A DNA stretch of 64,000 nucleotides, from the NCBI GenBank assembly GCA_024398965.1, contig JAKSIF010000011.1, positions 1 to 64,000 of the forward strand, given 5' to 3'. This document shows positions 21,842 through 30,417 of this stretch, one piece after another. A model generated the notes under the pieces. It saw only the letters and a program-made list of their open reading frames with translations. It had not been told where the DNA came from and searched no databases. Origin of the DNA: Fibrobacter sp. Lineage in GTDB: Bacteria; Fibrobacterota; Fibrobacteria; Fibrobacterales; Fibrobacteraceae. Every line of letters starts with the position of its first letter. Position 1 is the stretch's first letter. The position numbers and the translations under genes are program-made.

Positions 21842-23203
21842 ATGTCCAGCAAAAGTCTCGCCGAAAATTTGGCATTTGATGCAGAACATCTGTGGCACCC
21901 TTACGCAGCGTTAAAGAATACGCCTGCACGTTTTTTGGCAAAATCTGCACAAGGCACCCGCATTGAAACCGCAGATGGATTGAATCTGATTGATGCTGTT
22001 TCCAGCTGGTGGTGCGTAGCACACGGTCACAACTGCCCAGAAATTACAGAAGCCATCCGCAAGCAAAGCGAAAAGCTGAGCCACGTGATGTTCGGCGGAT
22101 TCACTCACGAACCCGCCATTGAACTGGGCGAAAAGTTGGTGAAATTCCTACCCAAGGGTTTGAACAAGATTTTCTATGCAGACTCCGGAAGCATTGCCGT
22201 GGAATGCGCAGCCAAGATGGCGGTGCAGTACCAATATGCGTTGGGAAAGCCCGAGCGCTGCAAGCTGGTCGCTTTAAAGGGCGGCTACCATGGTGACACC
22301 GCAGGTGCAATGGCCCTAAGCGACCCCGACGGAATGCACACACTGTTCCGCGGAATCATGCCCCACCACTACTTTGCGGAACGCCCCAACTGTCGCGCCG
22401 ACGAACCTTGGAATGACGCAGACTTCGCCTCCATGGAAGCAGTGGTCAATGAACACGAAAAGGAAATTGCAGCTGTCATTTGCGAACCCGTCTTTCAGGG
22501 CGGCAACGGCATGTGGCTTTACAATGCCGGCTACCTAAAGAGGCTGCGCAAGCTGTGCGACGAAAAAGGCATTCTGCTGATCTTCGATGAAATCGCCACA
22601 GGCTTTTACCGCACCGGCCCCCGCTTCGGGATGGAACACGCCTGGTCCGCAGGCAGTTCCACCAACGCCTATGGAGACTGCGCCGACGTCCTGCCGGACA
22701 TCATGACCATCGGCAAGGCTCTTACCGGCGGCCACATCACCATGGCGGCCTGCGTCGCATCAGAAATGGTGGCAGACACAATTACCAACAGCAAGATTTC
22801 CGCCTTCATGCACGGTCCCACCTACATGGCAAACCCGCTGGCCTGTGCCGCAGGCATCGCAAGCCTGAACCTATTTGAAAGCCGAGACTACCAAGCCCGC
22901 GTAAAGCAAATCGAAAACCGCCTCCGCGCAAACCTGGAACCTCTCCGCAATCTGGAAAACGCCGCAGACGTCCGCGTGCTGGGCGCCATCGGCTGCCTAG
23001 AACTGAAGGCTATCCCCACTAGCGACGACATTCTCCGTGTGATTCGCGAAACCGGCGTGTGGCTCCGTCCCTTCTGCAACTACGTCTATACTATGCCGCC
23101 CCTCATTACAAGCGACAATGAAATTGACCAAATTTGCGAAGCCATCAAGATGATAGGCCAGTGCGAACCAGGCCCCGTCAGCGATGACGAATTCCACGAA
23201 TAA
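21842..23203 (+). CDS. bioA: Adenosylmethionine-8-amino-7-oxononanoate aminotransferase
   Basis: 453 residues. Class III aminotransferase with LWHPYAALK at the start (typical of BioA), SWWCVAHGHNCPEI, GYHGDTAGAMAL, IFDEIATGFYRTG and the PLP lysine in IGKALTGGHI; near the end WLRPFCNYVYTMPPL is also BioA-like. It makes DAPA from KAPA with SAM as amino donor. It forms an operon with bioB; bioD and bioF are not in the window. Confidence 0.95.
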   Translation: MSSKSLAENLAFDAEHLWHPYAALKNTPARFLAKSAQGTRIETADGLNLIDAVSSWWCVAHGHNCPEITEAIRKQSEKLSHVMFGGFTHEPAIELGEKLVKFLPKGLNKIFYADSGSIAVECAAKMAVQYQYALGKPERCKLVALKGGYHGDTAGAMALSDPDGMHTLFRGIMPHHYFAERPNCRADEPWNDADFASMEAVVNEHEKEIAAVICEPVFQGGNGMWLYNAGYLKRLRKLCDEKGILLIFDEIATGFYRTGPRFGMEHAWSAGSSTNAYGDCADVLPDIMTIGKALTGGHITMAACVASEMVADTITNSKISAFMHGPTYMANPLACAAGIASLNLFESRDYQARVKQIENRLRANLEPLRNLENAADVRVLGAIGCLELKAIPTSDDILRVIRETGVWLRPFCNYVYTMPPLITSDNEIDQICEAIKMIGQCEPGPVSDDEFHE

Positions 23204-23243
23204 ATAGACCCGTTACATCAATAATTACTACCTTATTAGCATT

Positions 23244-23603
23244 ATGAGTGACAACTGCCTTTTCTGTAAAATTGCCAAGGGAGAAATCCCTTCCAAGAAA
23301 ATCTACGAAGACGATGATGTCTTCGCATTCTATGACATTGCCCCCCAGGCTCCGGTTCACTTCCTGGTGATCCCGAAGAAGCACATCTCCAGCCTCATGG
23401 AAATGCAGGCCGAAGACTGCGAACTGGTCGGTAAGCTTTTGTTCCACGCCCAGCGCATTGCAAAGGAACTGGGCCTCGAAGAATCTGGTGCCCGTTTCGT
23501 TTTCAACGCCAAGGAAGACGCAGGCCAGACCGTATTCCACATCCACCTTCATGTGGTTGGCGGCCAGAAACTGGGCTGGCCTCCGTTCCCTCCCACAAAG
23601 TAG
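23244..23603 (+). CDS. HIT-family protein (HinT-like)
   Basis: 119 residues with the HIT motif QTVFHIHLHVVGGQ and the N-terminal CLFCKIAKGEIPSKKI typical of HinT purine nucleoside phosphoramidases. Short spacer after bioA (40 bases), possibly own promoter. It is followed closely by recO. Confidence 0.92.
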   Translation: MSDNCLFCKIAKGEIPSKKIYEDDDVFAFYDIAPQAPVHFLVIPKKHISSLMEMQAEDCELVGKLLFHAQRIAKELGLEESGARFVFNAKEDAGQTVFHIHLHVVGGQKLGWPPFPPTK

Positions 23604-23621
23604 GCCGATTCCAGGCAACCC

Positions 23622-24395
23622 ATGATAAAGTCACGAGCCATTGTTCTGCACAGATTCCCGTATAGCGATTCCAGCTGGATCGTCAAGACGCTGACAGAAG
23701 AAACCGGCATCGAGTCTTTTATCCTCAAGGGAGCCAAGCGTAAGGAATCCCCCTTCAGGGGAGCCTTGGATCCGCTGTCCCTCAGCGAAGTGGTCTTCAG
23801 GCAGAATCCGCAAAAGGCCGATGGAAACGGACTTCAGTTTGTCAAGGAGGCAACCCTCGTCAGCTGGCGTGGAAACCTCCGGAACAACCTCATGAGTCAA
23901 GCCATCGCACAGGTCATGACCGAGATCATCATGCGATACGCCCCCCAGGGCGTTCCCCTGCAAGATGAGTTCAACCTGCTGAACAACGCCCTGGAGGAAC
24001 TGGATACACCAACCGCAGGCGGCGAGCCCCTCCCGGATATATTCGCCAGGTTCCTGCTGGATATAAGCGACCTGTGGGGCTATCATCTTGACTTGGGAAC
24101 CTGCAGCCGATGCGAGCGGGAACTTACCGAACCCGCCGGGGACTTCCATCCGGAAACTATGGGCCTGATATGCAAGGGTTGTCTCGGGTGCGACACGCCT
24201 CGCGCAAAGCCACAGACTCTGGCCGGCCTCTGGATGCTCCATCATCGTCAGGGTGCAGCCCTAACAGACCAGCGGCAATTTGTGGAGAACGCCCTCCTGG
24301 CCTACCTCAGGAACCACATGGGCTTTTTAAAAGAACTTAATTCGTTGCAATGGCTACAGGAGATAAGAAAGCTATGCTCACCGCAAATGACATAA
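23622..24395 (+). CDS. recO: DNA repair protein RecO
   Basis: 257 residues. OB-fold N-terminus (KSRAIVLHRFPYSDSSWIVK, IESFILKGAKRK), helical middle, and a four-cysteine zinc finger CSRCERELT...CKGCLGC. RecO mediates RecA loading and strand annealing in the RecFOR pathway. It overlaps panB by 22 bases. Confidence 0.9.
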   Translation: MIKSRAIVLHRFPYSDSSWIVKTLTEETGIESFILKGAKRKESPFRGALDPLSLSEVVFRQNPQKADGNGLQFVKEATLVSWRGNLRNNLMSQAIAQVMTEIIMRYAPQGVPLQDEFNLLNNALEELDTPTAGGEPLPDIFARFLLDISDLWGYHLDLGTCSRCERELTEPAGDFHPETMGLICKGCLGCDTPRAKPQTLAGLWMLHHRQGAALTDQRQFVENALLAYLRNHMGFLKELNSLQWLQEIRKLCSPQMT

Positions 24396-25117
24396 AGCAA
24401 AAAAAGATCCGGGGCGAAAAGGTATCCATGATTACCGCCTATGATTTCGCCTTTGCCCAAATGGCAGAAGCCGCCGGTGTAGACCAGATTCTCGTAGGAG
24501 ACAGCCTGGCCAACACCATGCTTGGATACAAGAGCACTCGCGAAGTCGGCATGAACGAAATGCTCATCTTTACTGCAGCTGTATGTCGCGGTGCCCCTAA
24601 TACCCACGTGGTGGCCGACATGCCCTACCAAAGCTACGACACCCCCGCCCAGGCTCTGGAAAACGCAAAGCGATTCCTTGACGTAGGCGCCACTTCCGTC
24701 AAGCTGGAAGGCATCATCCCAGGCGTATACGAAATCCTCCGCGAAAACGGCATCGAGATTTGCGCCCATCACGGACTTCTGCCCCAGACCGCAGAAAACT
24801 TCAAGCAAAAAGGTCAGACCGACAAAGAAGCCAAAGCCATTCTGGAAGCAAGTCTTCTGGCCGACAAGGCCGGCTGCTTTGAAATCGTGCTGGAACATAT
24901 CCCCGAAGCCCTTGGAACTTCCATTACCCAGCAGGTAAAGGCGGTCACCATCGGAATTGGCGGAGGCAAGTTCACCGATGGCCAGGTTCTTGTGATGCAC
25001 GACGCCCTAGGCATGCATAACCGTAAGATTCCGCCTTTTGCAACCAAGTTTGCCGACCTGTACAGCGCCGGCGTAGAAGGCATGCGCCAATACGTCAACC
25101 ACGTCAATGGGAAATAG
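24374..25117 (+). CDS. panB: 3-methyl-2-oxobutanoate hydroxymethyltransferase
   Basis: The ATG at 24374 (MLTANDIKQKKI) has AGGAG 11 bases upstream and lies inside recO; ATG 24350 is an alternative without such a site. The product, 247 residues, has the PanB barrel motifs: VSMITAYDFAFAQMAEAAGV, ILVGDSLANTMLGY, VVADMPYQSYD and CAHHGLLPQTAENF. It makes ketopantoate for coenzyme A synthesis. panC and panD are not in the window. Confidence 0.9.
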   Translation: MLTANDIKQKKIRGEKVSMITAYDFAFAQMAEAAGVDQILVGDSLANTMLGYKSTREVGMNEMLIFTAAVCRGAPNTHVVADMPYQSYDTPAQALENAKRFLDVGATSVKLEGIIPGVYEILRENGIEICAHHGLLPQTAENFKQKGQTDKEAKAILEASLLADKAGCFEIVLEHIPEALGTSITQQVKAVTIGIGGGKFTDGQVLVMHDALGMHNRKIPPFATKFADLYSAGVEGMRQYVNHVNGK

Positions 25118-25225
25118 CCCGAAGTAGTACAAACTATCCAAACCATCTTCTCGTAAGCTACTTTACAAAACACTCCTTTTTTATTACATATTCCTTAACA
25201 TCATAAACGTGTTAAGGATTTTTTT

Positions 25226-25978
25226 ATGAAAATCGGAATGTACGGGATAAAGTTGGTTTCCGCAGGACTTCTTTCGCTCCTGTTTTGCACAAACGCCCTG
25301 GCAGAAAGCAAGAATACGGGCATTCGAGTCGGTGGACACGCCGCCATTGGCTACAACACTGTATGGGGTGTAGACGAACAGCTTTCCATATCCAAGCTGG
25401 AGCAAACCGAAGTTACAACCAAGACTGTAACCAGCACCTACCTGGACGGCATCAACAATTTGTCGGACATCGGTTTCAATGCAGGCCTTGCAGTGCTGTT
25501 CCCCTTCACCGAATCTATCGGTCTCAGCGCTGATTTGCTTTTCGCCTACCGTAGCTACTCTGCCGACCTGACCCTGGTTTCTTCCAAGAAGACCTTCATG
25601 AGGGATCTGGTAAACGACAAGTGGAATAAGATGGACCTTGTTGAAGACAGACAGCCTCTTGGTGAAGCCTCCATTACCCAGATTAACATCGATGTTCCCC
25701 TGATGTGCCGCTACACCTTGCCCGAAAACGGCTTTGCTGAAATCGGACCGCAGCTGACCTTTAACGTAAGTACCTCAACAGACGGATCTCTCAACGAAGA
25801 AGCCAACGGTTTTGTGATGGGGCTCACCATCGGTGGCGGTTATCCTATTGAACTTGGTTCCGGAACCTTGGAAATTGACGTTCATGTTCTGTTCGGCTTC
25901 ATGGCAATCCAGAGCAACAACGACTTTGAACCCCGTAACATGAGCTTCAATGTAGGCGCCACCTACTGGTTCATCTAG
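25226..25978 (+). CDS. Outer-membrane beta-barrel protein
   Basis: 250 residues. Signal peptide with a cleavage site at about 26 (CTNALA-ES). The remainder alternates polar and hydrophobic residues as beta strands (GGHAAIGYNTVWG, DIGFNAGLAVLFPF, VPLMCRYTLPENGFAEIGPQ, GLTIGGGYPIELGSG) and ends in an aromatic C-terminal strand (NVGATYWFI). It fits the OMP_b-brl/PorT-like barrel group. Monocistronic; function unknown. Confidence 0.8.
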   Translation: MKIGMYGIKLVSAGLLSLLFCTNALAESKNTGIRVGGHAAIGYNTVWGVDEQLSISKLEQTEVTTKTVTSTYLDGINNLSDIGFNAGLAVLFPFTESIGLSADLLFAYRSYSADLTLVSSKKTFMRDLVNDKWNKMDLVEDRQPLGEASITQINIDVPLMCRYTLPENGFAEIGPQLTFNVSTSTDGSLNEEANGFVMGLTIGGGYPIELGSGTLEIDVHVLFGFMAIQSNNDFEPRNMSFNVGATYWFI

Positions 25979-26051
25979 AACAGCACGAACAAAAATTCCT
26001 GTTGCAGAAGCTTGTTACAGATAAACTAAACAAATACACATAAACGTCTTC

Positions 26052-26088
26052 TTAAAAGTTTGTATGCTAAATACAAACTTTTTTTATT
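26052..26088 (+). terminator. Terminator after the barrel protein gene
   Basis: AAAAGTTTGTAT-GCTA-AATACAAACTTTT followed by more T residues. Confidence 0.7.
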
Positions 26089-26178
26089 TTTTTTGAAAAA
26101 AGGTGTTGATTATTTGTGAAATAAAGGTTATTTTTATGTACATCTAATTCACAATCAATCACCATAAGGAAGAATAAA

Positions 26179-26583
26179 ATGGCTGAAAAGAAAGTTGCTA
26201 AGAAGACTGCCGCTAAGCCGGCTGCTAAGAAGGTTGTAGCTAAGGCTGCTGCTAAGCCCGCTGCAAAGAAGGCTGCCCCCAAGGCTGCTGCTAAGAAGGC
26301 TGCTCCGAAGGCTGCTGCTAAGCCCGCTGCAAAGAAGGCCGCCCCCAAGGCTGCTGCTAAGCCGGTTGCTAAGAAGGCTGCTCCGAAGGCTGCTGCTAAG
26401 CCGGTCGCTAAGAAGGCTGCTCCGAAGGCTGCTGCTAAGCCGGTTGCTAAGAAGGCTGCTCCGAAGGCTGCTGCTAAGAAGGCCGCTCCGAAGGCTGCCG
26501 CCAAGCCGGTTGCTAAGAAGGCTGCTCCGAAGGCTGCTGCCAAGAAGGCTCCCGCTAAGAAGGCTCCTGCTAAGAAGAAGTAA
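26179..26583 (+). CDS. Histone H1-like lysine/alanine-rich DNA-binding protein
   Basis: 134 residues made almost only of Lys, Ala, Pro and Val. Repeats of AAPKAAAKPVAKKAAPKAAA and variants run through the whole protein, ending AKKAPAKKAPAKKK. This matches bacterial H1-like (Hc1/AlgP-type) chromatin proteins that bind DNA without sequence preference. The gene is therefore a tandem DNA repeat and likely to vary in copy number. It has a GGAAG ribosome site and strong terminator; expressed alone. Confidence 0.88.
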   Translation: MAEKKVAKKTAAKPAAKKVVAKAAAKPAAKKAAPKAAAKKAAPKAAAKPAAKKAAPKAAAKPVAKKAAPKAAAKPVAKKAAPKAAAKPVAKKAAPKAAAKKAAPKAAAKPVAKKAAPKAAAKKAPAKKAPAKKK

Positions 26584-26632
26584 TTCTCTCTCTCAACAAA
26601 AAAGCTTAACCAACGCTTACTCCTTTGTTGGG

Positions 26633-26664
26633 CAGAGTCCGCACCTGCGGACTCTGTTTTTTTA
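26633..26664 (+). terminator. Terminator after the H1-like gene
   Basis: CAGAGTCCGCA-CC-TGCGGACTCTG, an 11-bp perfect stem, followed by seven T residues. Confidence 0.88.
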
Positions 26665-26674
26665 TCTTTAGGTC

Positions 26675-27043
26675 ATGATTTCCGAAAAAGATCTTGCAGA
26701 ACTTGAAAACGTTCCCTTTGAAGAACGTATTACCCGCGTCGAAAAACTCCTGGAAGGAAAGTCAGAGCCCCGCGCCTTTGAGCTGGGACTGCTTTTGGCA
26801 CTCAAGATGGGGCAGGAACTCCGCGAGGGTAAGGAACTGGGCAGCACCTCCGGCGACCTGGTGGCCAGCTGGGTTGGTAGATACCCCGACTCCATCGTCG
26901 AAGAAGCCATCGTTTCCGCCAAGGAATTCCTAACCAATCCCGCCAAGCTCGCCGAAAAGATCAAGGCAGGCGTCATCAAGAAGGCCGCCGAAGCCAAGGT
27001 CGCCGAGAAGTCCGAAGAAAACAAGGAAGACAGCGAGGCCTAA
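26675..27043 (+). CDS. Hypothetical protein upstream of Ppx/GppA
   Basis: 122 residues, mostly helical and charged (EERITRVEKLLEGKSEPRAF, ELGLLLALKMGQELREGKEL), with a Lys/Glu-rich tail. No family recognised. It lies one base before the Ppx/GppA start, so the two are co-transcribed and perhaps functionally linked. Confidence 0.7.
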   Translation: MISEKDLAELENVPFEERITRVEKLLEGKSEPRAFELGLLLALKMGQELREGKELGSTSGDLVASWVGRYPDSIVEEAIVSAKEFLTNPAKLAEKIKAGVIKKAAEAKVAEKSEENKEDSEA

Positions 27044-27044
27044 C

Positions 27045-28052
27045 ATGGAAAACAAGCTCCAGGCCACCGTTGATATCGGAAGCCACAGCTGCATCCTGCT
27101 GATTGCCGCCTTCGAAGACGCCCCCGCAGTCGAAACCGCCGGGGAGCAACAAGAACAAGCGGTTCCCCGCAAGGTTCTAGTCCCCAAGCTCCAGAAGGTA
27201 GAAGTCTGCCGTCTGGGAGAGGACATCTACGAGACAGGCGCCATCAGTGAAGCCCGCATTCAGGAACTGACCCGTATCATGACCAAGTTCCGCATGGACC
27301 TTCACGCCCTCGGCGCAGACCTTAAGGCCGCCGCCATGACAGAAGCCATGCGCAAGGCCAGCAATCCCGACGAAGTCATCGAGGCTGTGGAAAAGGCCCT
27401 CTGGGTCAAGCCCCGTGTTATCTCCGGCGAGGAAGAAGGCAAGCTTACCTTCCGCTCCGTACGCGAATGGCACGGCTCCGACATCGTTACAGTAGACATC
27501 GGTGGCGGTTCCACGGAACTATCCAATGGGGAAACCACATTCTCCATTCCCGTAGGCGCCCTCAAGATGTTCAAGGAAATGGGCCCCATTCCCGGCCCTG
27601 AATACAAGAAGTTTGTCAAGGAAACCTTCAAGGAAGTTAGCTTCAAGGGCATGACCAAGAAGCAGGTCTACCTGATTGGCGGTACAGCAACCGCTCTCGC
27701 CATGGTCTACCTGAACAAGGCCCAGTTCGACTACAAGGCCATCGAAGGCCTGGAACTGACCATCAACGACCTCGACGCCGTCACTACCCGAATTTCAAAC
27801 CTGTCCAGGGAACTGCGAGCCATGCTTCCCGGCCTGGAAAACGGCCGACACGACGTCATCATCTGCGGTCTTTACTGGCTCAAGTCCCTACTTGAAAAAC
27901 TCCGCGTCGAAAGTTTCAAGATCAGCACCGCCGGACTCAGATTCGGACTGCTGTACCCGCCCGAGGCAGAACCCGAACCCAAGCCAAAGGCCAAGCGCAT
28001 TCCACCCTGGATGAAGAAAGCGGAAAGCGAAGAGGGAAAAGATGAAAAATGA
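27045..28052 (+). CDS. Ppx/GppA-family phosphatase
   Basis: 335 residues. ASKHA fold with TVDIGSHSCILLIAA (phosphate-1 loop), VDIGGGSTELSNGE (phosphate-2) and YLIGGTATALAM. Ppx/GppA enzymes hydrolyse polyphosphate or convert pppGpp to ppGpp. Without the C-terminal HD domain of long Ppx, this is the short type. Basic C-terminal tail (EPKPKAKRIPPWMKKA). Confidence 0.85.
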   Translation: MENKLQATVDIGSHSCILLIAAFEDAPAVETAGEQQEQAVPRKVLVPKLQKVEVCRLGEDIYETGAISEARIQELTRIMTKFRMDLHALGADLKAAAMTEAMRKASNPDEVIEAVEKALWVKPRVISGEEEGKLTFRSVREWHGSDIVTVDIGGGSTELSNGETTFSIPVGALKMFKEMGPIPGPEYKKFVKETFKEVSFKGMTKKQVYLIGGTATALAMVYLNKAQFDYKAIEGLELTINDLDAVTTRISNLSRELRAMLPGLENGRHDVIICGLYWLKSLLEKLRVESFKISTAGLRFGLLYPPEAEPEPKPKAKRIPPWMKKAESEEGKDEK

Positions 28053-28130
28053 AAAATGAAAGATGAAAAATGAAAGATGAAAAATCCTTCATTATTCATT
28101 GTTAATTATTCATTGTTAATTGATAAAGTT
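28045..28130 (+). repeat. Dispersed A/T-rich repeat (copy 1)
   Basis: Tandem ATGAAAAATGAAAGATG-type words are followed by two copies of ATTCATTGTTAATT. A closely similar arrangement in the same orientation is at 33250-33362. It fills the spacer between the Ppx/GppA and pseudouridine synthase genes. Confidence 0.65.
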
Positions 28131-28158
28131 CCAGCTGTGAAGTTGCAAGGAAGATAAA

Positions 28159-28878
28159 ATGAGAATCAATAAATTCATTTCTTTATGCGGTATCGCAAGC
28201 CGCCGTGGCGCAGACGCCCTGATTGAAGACGGACGAGTCATGGTCAATGGCGAAGTCATCAGCGACCTCGGTCACCAGGTTGACGAAGAAAAGGACCAGG
28301 TGGTCATTGACGGAAAGGCTGTACGCCTTCCTAGGAAGACTACTACCATCATGTTCCACAAGCCCGCCGGTTGCGTCTGCACCAAGGACGACCCCCAGGG
28401 CCGTCAGACCGTTTACGACTACCTTCCTCCGGGATATCACACCCTGAAGTACGTTGGACGACTGGACTTGCAGAGTCGCGGCCTGTTGCTTTTTACCGAC
28501 GACGGCGAACTGCTTCACCGCCTAACCCACCCCAGCTTCGAGATCCCCCGCAGCTACTTCGTGTGGACGGACCGCCCCCTCAGTGAACATGCCGCACAGA
28601 AACTTGTAGATGGCGTAGACATCCGCGAAGAAGGCGCGTCCGAAGAAGAAATCGCCTTCGCTACAGACATCTATCTGGAAAACGGTTTTGCAGAACTGGT
28701 TCTCATCGAAGGCAAAAACCGCGAAATCCGCCGTATGATGCGTGCTGTCGGATACGAGATCCGCGACCTTAAGCGTGTGAGCTACTGCAGGCTCCAGCTG
28801 GGCGACCTTCCCGCCGGCGAATTCCGCGAACTGACCGCAGACGAAATGAACAAGCTTCGTCAGGCGGTTCACATATGA
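28159..28878 (+). CDS. Pseudouridine synthase of the RsuA/RluB family
   Basis: 239 residues: S4 RNA-binding domain (RINKFISLCGIASRRGADAL, VMVNGEVISDLG), then the catalytic domain with GRLDLQSRGLLLFTDDGEL, whose Asp is the nucleophile, and GKNREIRRMMRAVGYE. It modifies rRNA, target uncertain (23S by RluB-like similarity). Overlaps the next gene by four bases. Confidence 0.88.
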   Translation: MRINKFISLCGIASRRGADALIEDGRVMVNGEVISDLGHQVDEEKDQVVIDGKAVRLPRKTTTIMFHKPAGCVCTKDDPQGRQTVYDYLPPGYHTLKYVGRLDLQSRGLLLFTDDGELLHRLTHPSFEIPRSYFVWTDRPLSEHAAQKLVDGVDIREEGASEEEIAFATDIYLENGFAELVLIEGKNREIRRMMRAVGYEIRDLKRVSYCRLQLGDLPAGEFRELTADEMNKLRQAVHI

Positions 28879-29717
28879 CAAATAACGGAGCGCGAACCCT
28901 CTACATCGGGGACGTTCACGGCTGCGCCGATGAACTGGAACGTATCGTAGACGCCTTCGGTTTCGTCCGCGGTAAGGACACCCTTTACCAGACGGGAGAC
29001 ATCATCAATAAAGGTCCCGATATGATGCGGGCCCTTAAGTTCATCCAGGACAACGGCATCCTTACGGTACGAGGCAATCACGAAGAGCACCTGATCCGTA
29101 TGATGGCAACCGACGAAAGCGAATGGACCGACAAGCAACGGGCCCGCTTCGCCCGCCTCCCTCTAGAAGCCTGGAAATACATTCTGGAAGAAGTCAAGAC
29201 CTGGCCTCTCTGGCGCGATACGCCACATGCCCTGCTGGTTCACGCCGGCCTGGAGCCGGGCAAGACCCGCCTGGAGGACATGGATCCCAAGGTCATACTC
29301 TCCATCCGCTATTGGGAAGACAAACCCTGGTTCGATCAAGTCCAGTGGAACAAGACCGTAGTCTTCGGACACTGGGCCAAGATGGGTTTCGTCGATCGCA
29401 GGCCCCACTTCATCGGGCTTGACTCCGGCTGCGTCTACGGCAAGCGACTTACCGCATGGTGCCCCGAGGAAGACAAGTTCTACGAAGTCCCTGCCGCCAG
29501 GGAATACTCCCCCGTCAAGGACAAGGCAAAGACTGCCGTAGACGCCCCCTGCATGGTACCGGGAGACAAGCTTCCCGAGCAGCAGCAACCCAAGAGCTTT
29601 GCCGACATCAAGGCTGCCATCGCCAACGGCGACATTGGCGTTGCAGACGACAGCCCCGAAGCAGAGAAAATAAGAAAGGCCAGCCCCAGCATCGCTGCAG
29701 AATGGGCCGGCTATTAA
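28875..29717 (+). CDS. Metallophosphoesterase (ApaH/PrpE-like)
   Basis: 280 residues. Calcineurin-like motifs: GDVHGCADELERIV, TGDIINKGPDM, VRGNHEEHLI, LLVHAGLEPG, VVFGHWAKMG and LDSGCVYGKRL. The arrangement fits diadenosine tetraphosphatase or bacterial PPP-type phosphatases. A C-terminal extension of about 70 residues is poorly conserved. Translationally coupled to the pseudouridine synthase. Confidence 0.85.
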   Translation: MTNNGARTLYIGDVHGCADELERIVDAFGFVRGKDTLYQTGDIINKGPDMMRALKFIQDNGILTVRGNHEEHLIRMMATDESEWTDKQRARFARLPLEAWKYILEEVKTWPLWRDTPHALLVHAGLEPGKTRLEDMDPKVILSIRYWEDKPWFDQVQWNKTVVFGHWAKMGFVDRRPHFIGLDSGCVYGKRLTAWCPEEDKFYEVPAAREYSPVKDKAKTAVDAPCMVPGDKLPEQQQPKSFADIKAAIANGDIGVADDSPEAEKIRKASPSIAAEWAGY

Positions 29718-29733
29718 TTCCAAAAGTTTGCCG

Positions 29734-30366
29734 CTAGAAATCGCAGTTTTCTACACAGCGGTTTCTGTCAAACTTGGCCTCAAAGACCTTGAGGCCTTTG
29801 TTGTACTTACGGTAAGGTCCATGACGAAGCCCCTTGTCGAAGGTCATTTCTTCCTTTAGAAGGCCCGTCTGGTCATAAATCTTTGCAACGCCCTTCAGCA
29901 GGCCCCGTTCATAGGGCAGGCTGCGGAAAAGACTGCCATCGTCATAGTATTCCTCGGCAACTCCGTTCAGAATTCCCTGGGAATAGATTTCCTTCTTTTT
30001 CTTCTTGCCATTTTCAAAGTAGATGGTGGTAATACCTTCCTCAACATCTTCCTTGTACCCGATGGTCTGCCAGATCTTTCCGCTTTCGAAGTAGCTGCGG
30101 AAGACACCATCAAGCTTGCCGTTCTTGTAGGGAGCCTCCACCGCCACCTTTCCGTTGGGATGGTAACTGATAGCTACCCCTTCTCGGATTACGGTTCCCG
30201 CACGCACCGTATAGACTCGGGCTACAGAACCATCCGCAAAGGTCGTCCGGATCGTGTCAAGCGCGGGAGCCATACCTGTTTGGGCAAGGGAATCTCCCCC
30301 CTGGGCAAATCCAGCCACGGCAGCTAGGCAGCAACAAAGAATTAGGTGGCAAAAAATGGTTTTCAT
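29734..30366 (-). CDS. YwqK/MORN-repeat exported protein
   Basis: The ATG at 30366 gives 210 residues with a signal peptide (IFCHLILCCCLAAVAGFA). The rest consists of repeated MORN-like strands: GVAISYHPNGKVAVEAPYKN, GVFRSYFESGKIWQTIGY, GITTIYFENGKKKKKE, GVAEEYYDDGSLFRSLPY and GPYRKYNKGLKVFE. Such proteins are common in Bacteroidetes and Fibrobacter as exported proteins; some are annotated as antitoxins but no toxin is near. Function unknown. Convergent with the metallophosphoesterase. Confidence 0.75.
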   Translation of the reverse strand: MKTIFCHLILCCCLAAVAGFAQGGDSLAQTGMAPALDTIRTTFADGSVARVYTVRAGTVIREGVAISYHPNGKVAVEAPYKNGKLDGVFRSYFESGKIWQTIGYKEDVEEGITTIYFENGKKKKKEIYSQGILNGVAEEYYDDGSLFRSLPYERGLLKGVAKIYDQTGLLKEEMTFDKGLRHGPYRKYNKGLKVFEAKFDRNRCVENCDF

Positions 30367-30417
30367 TTGCGTATAATGTAGCATAATTCCCTAGAATTAT
30401 GTATTTTGCGAGAGATT

